This document shows positions 36,105 to 47,480 of a stretch of 64,000 bases of DNA, one piece after another. The translations under genes were made by a program, and so were the position numbers. Location of the stretch: positions 12,243,651 to 12,307,650 of the forward strand of contig NC_058063.1 of assembly GCF_020085105.1 (NCBI RefSeq), given 5' to 3'. Under the pieces are notes generated by a model. The model searched no databases. It saw only the letters and a list, made by a program, of their open reading frames with translations, and was not told the origin of the DNA. Positions within the stretch are counted from its first letter, which is position 1. Each line of letters opens with the position of its first letter. This DNA comes from Siniperca chuatsi (Eukaryota > Chordata > Actinopteri > Centrarchiformes > Sinipercidae).

Positions 36105-37245
36105 TGATGGTCCCACCATGAGCAAGCACTTGGCGACAGTGGCAAGGAAAAACTTCCTTTTAAGAGGCAGAAACCTCGAGCAGAACCAGACTCAATGGTG
36201 GGCAGCCATCCACTGCTGCTGTGTTAGGTTTTGAGAGAGAGAGAGAGGTTTTTGAGAGATAGGCAGAGAAAAAGACAGACAGAGAGAAGGAGGTTTAGAA
36301 AGAGAGAGCGAAAGAGGTTTTGAGAGTGAGAGAGAGAAGGGGGGTGGGGGAGAGGAAGGGAGGAGGGGCGAGGAAGCACAATTGAAATACCACTTAGAAT
36401 TTTAAAATAGTAATAATGTAAGGGTAGTGGTAATATTAATAAGTTAATAATAATAGGAATGACAGTCATAGGAATAATAATGCCAATAATAGTAACAGAG
36501 CCAATAACAATAACTGTAGTAGCAGTTGTCGAGCAAGAACATGGGGTCAGCAGGTGGCCCACAACCACAGATCCAGTCTCTGCAGCTCCAGAGGTAGAAA
36601 TACCTGCTGAAAGCAACAGAAAGAGAGAGAAGAGAAATGAGAAAGCACAAAACTAAGGGAGAGAGAAGATCTCGAGTTAGTAACATGCATTAATGGGATA
36701 AAAATGCATACAGACAGAGAGGGAGAGAAGGAGAGAGGAAAGAGGTGCATCGTGGGTAGGCTCCCGGCAGTCTAGGCCTATAACAGCATAACCAAGGGAT
36801 GGTTCAGGACTGACCCAAGCCAGCCCTAACTATAAGCTTTATCAAAAAAGAAAGTCTTAAGCCTACTCTTAAATGTGGAGATGGTGTCTCCCGAACCCAA
36901 ACTGGGACCTGATTCCACAGGAGAGGAGCTTGTTAACTGAAGGCTCTGGCTCCCGTTCTACTTTTGGAGACTCTAGGAACCACAAGTAACCCTGCATTCT
37001 GGGAGCGCAGTGTTCTAGTCGGGTTATAAGGTATTATGAGCTCTTTAAGCTACAATGTTGCCTGACCATTAAGAGTTTTGTAGGTGAGGAGAAGGATTTT
37101 AAATTCTATTCTGGATTTTACAGGGAGCCAGTGCAGAGAAGCTAATAGTGGAGACATATGATCTCTTTTCCTAGTTCTTGTCAGTACACATGCTGCAGCA
37201 TTCTGGATCAACTGGAGAATCTTAAAGGACTTTAGAACTTTGGGA
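36105..37245 (+). repeat. Teleost dispersed non-coding repeat
   Basis: Recognised by wording common in teleost genomes: GAGCAAGCACTTGGCGACAG, AAGGAAAAACTTCC, GCAGAACCAGACTCA, then later AAGGGATGGTTCAG, CCCTAACTATAAGC and GATTCCACAGGAGAGGAGC. It contains (GA)n from about 36233 to 36350 and AT-rich simple repeat near 36410-36500. The ORFs across it are low-complexity products of GA and CT runs, not genes. Class unknown to me. A second, inverted copy of its middle part lies at about 62733-62910. Confidence 0.7.
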
Positions 37246-37289
37246 CTTTATAACCTTGGCAGGTTTTTATAACCTTCCACCCACCCTTT

Positions 37290-37690
37290 TTGGGTGCTGG
37301 ACTTCCTATTTGACAGGACAATTGAGGTAAGGGTAGGTACAGAGTACTCAAGAGTATACAAAGTTGAGAATGGAACCCTGCAGGGAAGTGTTTGCAGTCC
37401 CGTGTTATTTAACAAGTCAAGAAAGGTATAGGGAAATCGTTGTTTGTGGATGACAGGGCCTTATGGATAAGGGGTCGAAATACAAGATATATACAGAAGA
37501 AACTGCCGGCTGCAATTGAGATGGTGGAGCAGTGGGCAAATAAGTGGGTGTTTACGTTATCCGTAGAAAAGACCCAAGTGATATGTTTTTCTAGACTTCA
37601 TAAAGAAATATCCTTGAAACTATATGGGCAAACACTTGGTGAGGTGAATGTGATTAGAATTCATCCTATATGCTTTTTGTGTAAATAAAG
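37290..37690 (+). pseudogene. Jockey-like LINE reverse transcriptase fragment
   Basis: The translation gives a VENGTLQGSVCSPVLFN-like stretch (catalytic PQGS region) and then FVDDRALWIRGRN, the Y/F-x-D-D active-site box, continuing to EMVEQWANKWVFTLSVEKTQ. A short gap and a frame change separate the two boxes; the rest of the element is absent. No protein is expected from it. Assignment to a jockey/I-type lineage rather than L1 is by wording only. Confidence 0.7.
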
Positions 37691-39090
37691 CTTGTCTTTA
37701 ACTCAACATGCCTTTTTTCATTTGCAGTGGTAAAACAGGTAAAAAACTAAAAATAGCTGCACTTTTAACAACACTTGTGAGTACACATAGATGCAGAATT
37801 TCTGGATCAAAACCTCTCTTCTGTTTCTCAAAGAATGTGAAATGTACAACAGAACTCTTAAATCTCCTATTTAAAAAAAGGCTTCAAAAGTATTTGTTAC
37901 TAACACTTAAAATAAATCAACAATACTCTCTAGTAGTCACTTTTATTTGCTACATATACTGTAAGTTTAATTAATTGTCATGGACTATTTGTTTTTTTAC
38001 ATATTTTTCTATGTTCCTTTGTATTCACTGAAATTGCCAGATAAAGTGAAAAGAACAAACAATACTGGTGACTTCTACTTTTATGTTTCCTGAAAATATA
38101 AGAGCTTACAAGGACTTTTTGACATATGAAAGTAGAATGACTTCATTAATAGTGAGGGATGACATCATCAGCAAGCCTCTAGCTGGTTGGACATAAGTGA
38201 ACAGCTCAAGCAAACTCAACAAAATTTTAATTCTCAGCAGAATGCAACATTTTTCTATTTCTCATGTTTGATTCTGCTCTCAAATCTCTCTGTAACAAAC
38301 AAAACAGTTCCAGCCCATAGGTTTGTTACTATAGGACTTTGTATGATATGTACTCTAAGGCCATGTTCCAAATTCACTGCATCATTGCTGTGGTTATATT
38401 TGTGAGTCAGATAATTATTGCCATGTCATGTCTGAATTATGAAAACCTGCAATACAATGACTCGCAATGACTTTTACAGTAAGTGAGGGAGGAGCAAACC
38501 TGCATTAAAAATTTGGAGCTGCACCATTGTCTCTTGAGTTCTTTCTTTTCTGTTCAGCAGAATTACTATTGTGCAGGTTTTAAAATAGGAGACAAAACTA
38601 ATCTGCTATGAATGAATATGAATATGCAAGTTGCAGGATCGACACTGATTGATTGACAGGTGATCTCTATGAGGTGCAATGCAAAAACAACACAGGGATA
38701 GGTTGCATTGCCAAAGATGGCACCCAAAACTAAAAGCTATGCATCCTGATGATAAACATTTAAATACAGAACAGTAAGATACATTGTCAATGCATATCAA
38801 TTATGCTAAGGCATTATGTAAGCTCACTTTCAAAGAAAATAACAAAACTGAAAAGAAACATATTATTAAAGACTGAAGGAATGAACTGTCATAAATCAGA
38901 CAAACCTGATCTAAAAATTGAACCTAACATTAATGTTCAGCTTTAACCTGCTCCACTGCCAGTGAATAGCAAGGGGATGTTCAAATGGATTTATGTGACA
39001 TATGATCCACTGGCTTTGTATAAAAGCTGTGAGGTAGAAAATACATCACACAGCAAAAAAATAGGAAACAGCAGTATAACAGGGTATCTG
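37691..39090. other. Apparently unique non-coding DNA
   Basis: AT-rich; no exon with convincing splice sites and no transposon recognised. Several short ORFs occur on both strands but show no family likeness. Confidence 0.5.
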
Positions 39091-39094
39091 AATC

Positions 39095-39186
39095 CAATTC
39101 AATTCAATAAAATTTTATTTACATAGCGCCAATTCATAACAGAAGTTATCTCATTGCACTTTTCCTATAGAGAAGGTCTAGACCAT
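39095..39186 (+). repeat. Teleost dispersed repeat, left part (split by the LTR)
   Basis: Contains CAATTCAATAAAATTTTATT and ATAGCGCCAATTCATAAC, typical of a very common teleost repeat, ending GGTCTAGACCAT. The sequence resumes right of the LTR at 39544 with ACCGTACTCTTTATATTTAC, so the repeat was the insertion target. Confidence 0.7.
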
Positions 39187-39543
39187 TGTCACGGATGCGC
39201 CAGGCTCCACCATCTGTTAATCACACACACCTGCTCCCTATCACACTCCTGCTCCCCATCAGCACCTAATCACAGCCAGCATAAAAGCCCAGCACTCACC
39301 TCAGCAAGTTGTCTGACATGAGAGTCGGCGCCACTGCCACATACTACGCCGGTGTATAGCCACTCCATCGTGTCTTCACGCCAGCAGGCTCCCCACTCCA
39401 TCCTACACCAGCGAGGTATCCACTCCATTACACTCCAGCGGGATTCCACTTCTCCATACCGGTGTCCCTGTCTACTCTGGCTGTAATCCAATAAACATAC
39501 ATCTGGTTCCATATCGGTGTCTCCTGCCTCTCAGTCCGTAACA
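39187..39543 (+). mobile_element. Solo LTR, Ty3/gypsy-type fossil
   Basis: Starts TGTCACGGATGCGCC and ends CCGTAACA (TG...CA edges), ~357 bp, with AATAAA near its end. It is flanked by near-identical 5-bp direct repeats (ACCAT / ACCGT) within a continuous host repeat. A related LTR lies at 58513. Only the LTR remains; the internal region has been lost, as in recombination between two LTRs. Probably fairly young, since its edges are still clear. Confidence 0.7.
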
Positions 39544-39633
39544 ACCGTACTCTTTATATTTACAGAGACCCAACAAAGGTCTTGGAAAGTCTTAAAATAG
39601 AAAGTTAAGTGTTAAATCTAATCTACAAAAGTC

Positions 39634-40105
39634 TTAATAATTTTCTCTTGCCTGTCTTGAAGCAAAGTTTCCATAAGACATCTTCTTGCATTGGAGGGAA
39701 TCATTATACAAAATGGCAACTCCACCTCCTTTCTTATGCACTCTACCTTCACTCATAAAACTGAAGTTTAGAGGGGTAGACTCGATAAGAACAGCTGCAC
39801 TGTTATCGTGGTCTAAACAAATTTCAGTTAAAAACATGAAATTTAAGATTGATTAATTAAGATGATAAAATCATTGATTAAAAATGTTTTTCCTGCCAAA
39901 GATCTGATGTTTATTGAAAGATGCGTGTTGAAAGCATCATCTGCCCAATTTTTTTGTGCGGCAGGCTGTGGCTGAAGATGGATGGATGCTAAATTTACAG
40001 AATCGGTTGAGTGCTTCCTGTTTCTTAGCAGATTCACCATTCTTTTTCTATTACCTATCAAGACAGGAATTGAGAAAGCTTCTGGCACACAAGGCCCCAG
40101 CTTGT
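39634..40105 (-). pseudogene. L2-type LINE fragment: ORF2 start and endonuclease N-terminus
   Basis: Minus-strand reading gives LGPCVPEAFSIPVLIGNRKR..., LSINIRSLAGKTFLINDF and then, after a frame change near 39840, FLTEICLDHDNSAAVLIE and GRVHKKGGGVAILYNDS. These match the N-terminal part of the AP-type endonuclease of teleost L2 elements (the L-N-x-R-S and T-E-x-x-L boxes; the normal TETWL is TEICL). Everything beyond about 100 endonuclease residues is missing. Confidence 0.75.
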
Positions 40106-40128
40106 CCTGGGAAGAGTCTTGAGTGCCA

Positions 40129-40392
40129 TTAGCCTTGTACGGTAAGTTTGGTTCCAGCAGTGACCAGCTCTTTCATCTGGTCAGTGAACTCCAAGAGGGC
40201 TGAGGAGGGAGAAAGGGTGACTGAAGATGAGGGTGACCTGAATGGGGTTTGGAGGGAAGAAGAAGGTGAATCCTCACCAGTGGTTGTTGGTGAGGGGGGA
40301 GGGGGACACTTCCTCTTGGCTCCGATGTCTCTCATGATTAAAGCCCCCTTCAGGCGGGAGCTGAGGTGGCTCTCTTTCAAGGTTTGCCGCAC
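40129..40392 (-). pseudogene. Possible ORF1 remnant upstream of the minus-strand L2 fragment
   Basis: An open frame of ~87 codons rich in Pro and Ser (PPPPSPTTTGEDSPSSSL) ends FTDQMKELVTAGTKLTVQG. It lies just upstream, same strand, of the L2 ORF2 start, where ORF1 would be. No family motif is recognised, so this is a positional guess. Confidence 0.3.
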
Positions 40393-40418
40393 TGTGTAAT
40401 GTCTTACTCCTGTTTTTA

Positions 40419-42359
40419 TTGACTGTGGATTTTTTAAAAACTTACTTTACAGAGAAAGTGAAGTCTATCAGGGCCAATATATTGCCCTGTACGACTTTCA
40501 CTGATGTTGAGTCCCCAAAACAAGTTACCCTCAGCCACTTCATCCCAGTTTCCCTTACCGAAATTTTATATATAGTAGTTCACATGAAGGTGTCCTCCTA
40601 TCCATTGGATGTAATGCCAACAAAGCTTTTAATTAATGCAACTGAAACGATTGGGCCCTGGTTGCTATACATTTTTAACAGCTGTCTATCCCTGGACTGT
40701 GTCTCAGACTACTTCAAAACTGCTAGTGTTTAGCCACTCCTAAAAAAGACTGGGGTTGACCATATGGTTCTTGAAAATAACTGACCTATTACAAAACTAC
40801 CTTGTACATCAAAAATACTTGAAAAAATTCTGGCCAAGCAACTTCTTGAAGGTAACATCTTTGAAACCTTCCAAACTGGTTTTCGTCAGCATCACAGCAC
40901 AGATACTGCCCTTCTTAAAATCACTAAGGACCGATTAATGACCAATGATTCTGGCATGTTTTCCATTCTTGTACTGCTTGATTTGAGTGCTGCTTTTGAC
41001 ATGATCGATCATGGCATTTTATTAGACAGACTGAGGAAATGGGTGGGCATATCAGGCACTGTACTAAGTTGGCTCAAATCCTATCCTTGAGACAGAAAAT
41101 TCTGTGTGTCCATTAACAACAATAGATCGTCATTTGCTACGTTCATGTATGGGGTACCTCAAGGGTCAATTTTGGGACCAATTTTATTCTCCCTCTATAT
41201 GCTCCCACTAGGTAATATAATTCATAGACATGGTGTTTTCTTTCACTGTTATGCTGATGACACACAGTATGTCACCATTAAGCCAACTGACCTAAATATG
41301 CTGAGTTCTTTACAGGAGTGCCAAGTAGATGTAAGAAACTGCATGTCAAACAATTTTCTTCAATTGAATGCAGCCAAAACAGAAATGATTGTCATTGGCT
41401 CCAGTAACACAAACAGTCAAATACTGCCATCTACTGGGTATCTGTCTGAGTACTGTCAGCGCGTTCGTTCATTTGTAAAAGAAAAGTCTGGAGAGAAGCT
41501 ATTCCTTAATTTGGCATTTATTAAAGCAGTGGAGGATCAAAAGCATCTTGTACAAGGATCTTTTCTATTCAGAAAACCACAGTCAGCAAGCTGTTAATCT
41601 GTAGCCATCATCCTAAAAAAGAATGCTATTCTTAACATTACACAGAGTTTTAAATGAGAATGTACAACTATCTGATTTTCTACAGAGGTGGGGAGGAGCT
41701 GTGGTTTAGACTTAACTCTCCCTTCGGTGGTGCACAGGCTGGTCCCAGCCTCATGGCACACGATTCCACCCTTCGTGTGGAGACACAGCGCCCTAGTGGA
41801 GGAATCCTACACTTACTCTGTTTGTAAATTGCTAAAGTCTCTGCTTCGTTCCCCAAAACTGATACTTTTCCTCTCATGGTCATTGACAATTAAATTTAAA
41901 TTATTAATTCTCACAGTACATAAAACCTGTTGCTAGAAATCTTGGCTTCTTGTTTGACTGTACAAACTTGCTTTTATCAACTAAGGAACATGGCCAGAAT
42001 TCGTCCTATGTTAAGTTTTAAAGATACAGAAACTATTTTACATGCTTTTATCTCATCATGCCTGGATTACTGTAATAGCCTTTTTACATGCCTAAATAGA
42101 AAAACTGTAGACTGGCTACAGACAGTACAAAACTCAGCCACCAGGCTTTTAACCAGAGTAAACAGGTTTGAACACATCACCCCGGTTGTAGCCTTTTTAC
42201 ACTGGCTTCCGGTACGTTTTAGAATTGATTTTAAGGTGCTTTTAATTGTTTACAAGTCACTAAATGGTCTGACTCCTCAGTATATCTCAGATCTTTTATC
42301 CCTGTACGACCCTGCTCTCACCTTGAGATATTCTGGTAGAAGCCTTTTATGTGTTACAG
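40419..42359 (+). pseudogene. L2-type LINE reverse transcriptase, left part
   Basis: Plus-strand pieces in order: MPTKLLINATETIGPWLLYI, the FETFQTGFRQHHSTD and LLDLSAAFDMIDHGILLDRL boxes, GVPQGSILGPILFSLYM, CYADDTQYVTIKP (YADD active site) and NFLQLNAAKTEMIVIG. The C-terminal part is DTETILHAFISSCLDYCNSL with HWLPVRFRIDFKVLLIVYKS. Stops and frame changes occur throughout (for example near 40733 and 41087), and unrelated DNA at about 41600-41830 interrupts the C-terminal part. It lies head to head with the minus-strand L2 fragment at 39.6-40.1 kb. Confidence 0.88.
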
Positions 42360-42836
42360 ACTCTTGGTGTGGTAGTTTAGGTGTAATCACTTCCTGTTTT
42401 ATTTTGGTAGTATTCTTCTTCCCTTGTGTGTCTTGTGTTTTTACTTCCTTTCTGTGTTTTCCCTCCAGTTTTGATTGTTGGCCCTCCCTTGATTGTTTGC
42501 ACCTGTGTCTCGTTGTCTCACCTCCCCTTGGGTATTTAGTCTTGGTCTTTTCTTTGTTCTGTGTTGGATCATTGTTGTACACATGGTGTTGTTCCTTGCC
42601 AAGCCCTTGACTGTGATTGTGTTATCTTGGATTCTTTGTTCTCCGGTGGACCTTGTTTGGATTTTTGGATTTTGGATTTTGTCTGCTCATTACCTGTCTG
42701 CTCACCTCTGCCTGTTCTTGCCTGCATTCCACCCCACAATAAACACGGTAGTCATCTGGCTACTTCACCCTGAGACTGCTTCCTCGTCATCTGCTTTTGG
42801 GTCCACATACCTCCATACAGCACCCCGCCACGACAC
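42360..42836 (+). mobile_element. LTR-like insert (gypsy-type fossil) within the L2 element
   Basis: The L2 reading stops after RYSGRSLLCV near 42355 and resumes at RLKTKGDRAFEIRAQRLWNT from about 42838. The ~475 bp between are T-rich with CTTCCTGTTTTATTTTGG, GGGTATTTAGTCTTGG, ACAATAAACACGG and an end CGCCACGACA, a layout typical of teleost gypsy-type LTRs. Only one LTR is present. The exact left edge is uncertain. Confidence 0.5.
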
Positions 42837-42935
42837 TCGGCTGAAGACTAAGGGGGACAGAGCTTTTGAAATAAGAGCCCAAAGGCTCTGGAATACCATG
42901 CTTGTGGAAATACGATCCCCACAGTCATTAATAAA
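42837..42935 (+). pseudogene. L2-type LINE, C-terminal end after the LTR-like insert
   Basis: Encodes RLKTKGDRAFEIRAQRLWNT followed by EIRSPQSLI, the usual end of L2 ORF2. It continues the element at 40419-42359. Confidence 0.75.
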
Positions 42936-43975
42936 TTAATCATCATTAAGAACTTTTAAAAGTGCAGATTCAGTGCTATGAAGTGCTTTAAAACCAGACT
43001 GAAATACTTCAGTAACACCGTTGTCATCTAAAAATTCCTGGAGCTGCACAAGAACAATTTTCTCCAGCACCTTGGAAAGATTTAGAAATTGGTCTAAAAT
43101 TAGAGAGAACTGTGGGATCCATGTTTGGCTTTTTAATAAGAGGTTGCACCACAGCATGCTTAAAATCAGCAGGAATAAACCCAGAGACCAGACAGCTATT
43201 CATAATACATAATACACTTGGCCCAACAGTATCAAAGACATCCTTGAGAAGCCGAAAGGTTTCACAGGTTGCTGTAGACTCTGTAAGGCAAGCCATAGCA
43301 GGGGGATTAATGACAGTGTTAATGGTACTGAATAAAACACGAGGTCTGTGACAGTTGTTTGTCACGATATCTGATGGGTACTTTGTTTTTTCTGCTCTGA
43401 CAGCTTTCCGAAAATTCCTTAAGACATCGAAATGTATCTTTTTTTCCATTTGCATTCGGCTCTTTTGCAAACCTGTCTGAGGGCATGGGTGACATCATTT
43501 AGCCAAGGCTTAGTTTTAGGTTTGGAGCACTTAGTTTTAAGGGGAGCTACAGAATCAAGTATATTTGAGCAGGTGTAATTAAACAGTAAGTGGTCAGCAG
43601 TCAGGTGAGAGGGAGGCCTGTCCAGAGATAGAACATGACAAGTATTTAGAGAAATGTCCAGCAGTAGCAGATAAATAATGCGAGAACAGTGAGCAGGAAG
43701 CAGAGGTTTGACAGACTGACATGGCAGGCAAGTGACCAGAGAAATTTATGTCACATATTTTAATGTCACAGAAAGGCAGGCCACTAGATAAAACAATGTC
43801 CAAAGTATGTCCATGTTCATGTGTGGGGCCTTTCATTGACTGAACAAGATTAAAAGATTTCATAAGGTTTAAAAAGTCTCTTGCTAGAGGTTTGGTTGGG
43901 CAGCAGACGTAAATATTAAAATCCCCGAGAATTAAAACACTTTTAATAAGACCAAACAATTAATGACTGAATGAA
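42936..43975 (-). pseudogene. L2-type LINE fragment: endonuclease end to RT start
   Basis: On the minus strand, 43959-43600 gives LILGDFNIYVCCPTKPLARD and THEHGHTLDIVLSSGLPF, the G-D-F-N and catalytic His region of the endonuclease. Positions 43470-42936 give ATCETFRLLKDVF..., HAVVQPLIKKPNMDPTVLSN and FQSGFKALHSTESALLKVLN, the RT N-terminal boxes. Frame changes separate these segments. The element meets the plus-strand L2 tail at about 42936. Confidence 0.82.
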
Positions 43976-45690
43976 AACCAGTGGGTACCTGGTAAAGCAG
44001 TAGCCTAGATGATGGTAAGATGTCTTAATTTGTGGAAACAGGAGACAGTGGAGGAACCTTAACATGAATTGGTGAAATCAATTTAATGCACCATTCAGCA
44101 GCTGAGTGGCTGTTGGGAAGCACAAATGAAATACTTTGAGCAATTCCATATTATTAGGCTAGTAGTAGATTGATGTGAGATCCTACTCTTGACCTAACAT
44201 TTCTTAATTAGGCTACTATAAATAATCTCGAGCATCAACCCCAATATCACAGTAAAAGTAGTTTCACCTGAGTTTTAGCTTACAGGAGTGGCTTTAGGAC
44301 GAGACAGTGCCGTTTCTGTGTGGGATGCTCTGAGGCATACTTGAATCATGCTTTCGTTCCCACTGAGCAATTTGGTCAGTGGGAATGTTTCTTCCTCTCG
44401 GTCGAGCTTCCTGGAGCTTTCAGGCCTTTCGATCCAATGTGGCGACTTCGGCTTGAGCTGCCTGTCTCCGTTCCTCTCGCTCTCAGCGGGCAGCAGGATG
44501 ATGAGGTTTTACCACTACTTTGCTTGGTTGTTGATGACTGAGTTCTAAAGTTCATTATGATCCTAATTTGACAGATTTTGGTAATTTTGCTAACAAGGGG
44601 GATGACATCCAACCCTCTAATTTCCTACTGATCTTAACGGTAGTATCGTTGGGACGCAGGTGTTGCATCAGACTGATCAAGGCTTCTTTAAGCTGGAATC
44701 AGTAACTTAGAGTGATAAAGGGATTTTATTCTTTGAGAGTTAGTTTGTTTGCATCTCTCTCTCTGTCTCTCTCAGCAGGCAGTGGGATGATAACATCTTT
44801 GAACACCCAGCAACCTGCCGTCCAGGCGAGGCACAAGAGCTTTTTTTGTCAAGGGTCTGCACTGAAGATGAGAAGAGCCCGAAGTGCTACCTTTTGTAAT
44901 GTGGTCTCCCTTGTGAAAAGGGGGCGGCGGTGTCAGATGTCGTCAGCGCGAAACTTCAACACTCCCACTTTAACTCTATTTGTATTAATTATTTTCTTTG
45001 TTTCAATTTATTACATGTCTAATGTGTCCATGTTTAAAATCTCAGCCTCCTCAGTTCCTGAAAGATACAACACCTTTATGATTAACAAAATATCATCCTT
45101 AGAATAAATGGTAATCATGTTACAACCTCTGTAGACAGTATATATTGTGTATATATATGCATAGGTACCAGCATATTAATGAGTAAAATAAAATTAATAC
45201 ATGTCCAACTGTATTGAAAGAACGGCAGCAGCATGACAAAGGCCAAGGCAGAAAATAACAGAGCTTGTAACAAAAGTGCCCTTGAATGCTCCTTTTTTTT
45301 TGATGTTCTCACTTGTTATTTTTCAAATGAAACAAATCTCTGTGCCGCAAATTGAGCGTTTATGTCACAATATAACGTTTAGTAAATGCCAATGGGGCAA
45401 AAAATATGCTACCTTCTGAAAACCTGTGTGGGTTAACAAGTGTCAAACTACTAGTGAATTAGTTATGAACAAGACCTCACTTTAGAATGGAGAACATATT
45501 TTGAGTTAGAAAGACTTAATTTAGACTTATTTGGACAGTATTAACACTTGTAGTTTTGTGTTTTGTTACATAAGAATAGACCATATTTATTAAGTGTTAT
45601 TAAGGGATAATAACTATTCTTGTGGTGCCACCACTACCACCTTACAAGGCCCATACTGTGCAAAGCACATTAAGATTGTAATTCATGTAC
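43976..45690. other. Non-coding stretch without clear genes
   Basis: No convincing exon. Two similar short motifs, CAGCGGGCAGCAGGATGATG (near 44490) and CAGCAGGCAGTGGGATGATA (near 44776), follow CT-rich runs and could be remnants of one dispersed repeat. The DNA between about 44700 and 45690 may hold the 5' untranslated part of the L2-type ORF1 that follows; this cannot be shown by eye. Confidence 0.35.
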
Positions 45691-46545
45691 AACAACTTCC
45701 TTATGGATGTACTGGATTTTAAGTTGTTAGAGAAACAAGGTGAGCATACGCTCAAGAAGCCAGGACTCCATTTAACCTCCCCATCTGGCTGCGAGAGCTG
45801 TGTCTGTCTCAGTGAAAGGATCGCCGAGTTGGAGCAAAGAATTTCCACGCTCTACAAAATCCAAGAGGCTGAGAGGCACTTGGATACTATCATCTTCGGC
45901 CCTTGTTTACCATCCACTGCAACCGCTCCAGTCGCTGCCTCTGTTCCTGCTTCAGTCACTGTCCTTGAGGACCCATGGCTCCAGCTCGGGGCTAAACCCA
46001 AAGCCCCAGTCAGCTCTAGTCCTTCTCACCCGGAGCCACATTCTCAACCTTGGGTTGTGGTCGGTGACCGCAAGAAGAAGGGGAAACTCTCCATTCCCCC
46101 TTTCAGACTCCTGCTACCCATGACATCCTCGATTTACATGAATTCCCTCCACTGGCTGATAATCCGCAGCCACTTCCATCTCCCAGGATAAAAGCTTGGA
46201 TTTGGTCTCTGAACGAGATTTCACCAATGTCTTTGACCTCCTCAAACAGTCCCATAGCAGAGTTTACATCTCCAGCCCAACACCCACTCTTGGCTGCGGA
46301 ATGCGGCGGTTCAGTAGACTGCTCAGCCTTAACACCTGGCTCTAGTCTGCATGTGACACCAACGGCATGCACTTTATTGACAATTTCAATCTCTTCTGGG
46401 AATGTGGTCAAATGGTCTCCATCTAAACAGTGCTGATTCACGGACGCTGTCTGCCAACCTGACCTACAGCGTCTACCATCCATGTGCTCCCTTGTCCACC
46501 TGCCCATCACATCATCACAACACGCATCATTGATGATTCCCCTGG
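45691..46545 (+). pseudogene. L2-type LINE ORF1 remnant with coiled-coil and esterase parts
   Basis: SGCESCVCLSERIAELEQRI and YKIQEAERHLDTIIFGP form the conserved coiled-coil start of teleost L2 ORF1. LEDPWLQLGAKPKAPVSS and WVVVGDRKKKGK follow. After a deletion near 46190 a second frame gives FTNVFDLLKQ, VYISSPTPTLGCGMRRFSRL and FIDNFNLFWECGQ, the C-terminal half of the ORF1 SGNH-type esterase domain. The esterase N-terminal half and all of ORF2 are missing. Confidence 0.75.
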
Positions 46546-47040
46546 GTATGGACGTTTTTATTGGACTTTATTATTTGTAACCCACAGAAGACAATCCACA
46601 AATGTGTACCATGATATACAAATATCTCACTACCCACAAATATGTATTTCTTTATTTGTGATGTGTAAAGTCATATAAAATATGGAGCGATTTGCAAATA
46701 TGCATAACTTCTGTAAATATGTATTTTAATTTCACATAAAAATGATAGAGGTTTTACAAATGCAAATAGTTTCGCCACAACAAATACATGTAAAGTGATA
46801 TTTACCCAGCAAACAATTTTCGGTTCGGGGAACGCTCCGCGAACATTGCCTGAAGGATATGGGAACGTTTGCTGGATCCCCACAGCGAACGTTCCCTGAG
46901 GGTTATTTTGGAAAGTTTTAATAATATTCTGCGAATGTTAGGAACATGTTGTATTTTTTACCAAAAACTAAACGTTCCCCACCCTTCAGGCAACGTTACC
47001 GTTTACTAGCTCATACCTTAAAATACATGACACCATACAG
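46546..47040. repeat. MITE-like repeat with GAACGTTCCCTGAGGGTT motifs
   Basis: Contains TGTAAAGTGATATTTACCC, GGTTCGGGGAACGCTCCGCG, GAACGTTCCCTGAGGGTTAT and CCTTCAGGCAACGTT. The first and third also occur together at 55744-55880, so the two loci share a family. Non-coding; the ends could not be fixed. Likely derived from a DNA transposon. Confidence 0.5.
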
Positions 47041-47355
47041 CTTTGACTGATTCATTCCTCGTCTTCATTCACCCGCTGTCGTGGTGGCAACAGGGCCATC
47101 TGACCACAGTAGGCGTAACTTTCCTGGCATCAACTTCTTCCAGCTCCCCCCGGGCGATTGGTGGGGGCAACCTTCCTCCGTTTCAGCGAATATGCTTTCA
47201 ATTAGTACCCCTAACACTGCTAGAGCAATTACTACACTCCTAACAACAGCACTACAAATACATAGCAGTATAAAACATTTTTGATCAGGCACCTTATCAA
47301 TGTCATACTAATAAAAAGCAATCAGAATAACAGGCAAATAGTAGTAAGTAAATAG

Positions 47356-47470
47356 TCAAGTCAAGTCTGCTTTATTGTCAATTCTTCCACACGTACATTA
47401 CATACATACAGAGAATCGAAATTGCGTTACTCTCAGACCCCCGGTGCATACAGATAACACTAACAGTAGA
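47356..47470 (-). mobile_element. 3' end of a Rex1/Babar-like LINE (left of the nested insert)
   Basis: GTCAAGTCAAGTCTGCTTTATTGTC at the left edge reads on the minus strand as a 3' tail with an AATAAA-type signal. It is separated from the coding part (48812-49240) by a Rex3-like insertion carrying a 10-bp target duplication, so both parts belonged to one element. Confidence 0.55.
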
Positions 47471-47480
47471 GCCTAAAATC

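Noticed and set aside
36224-36750. Several ORFs rich in Leu/Ser on the minus strand
   Set aside because: They translate (GA)n/(CT)n simple sequence within a dispersed repeat.
42277-42610. Long frames reading into CVFTSFLCFPSSFDCW and the antisense Lys/Gln-rich frame
   Set aside because: Read-through of an LTR-like insert; no gene.
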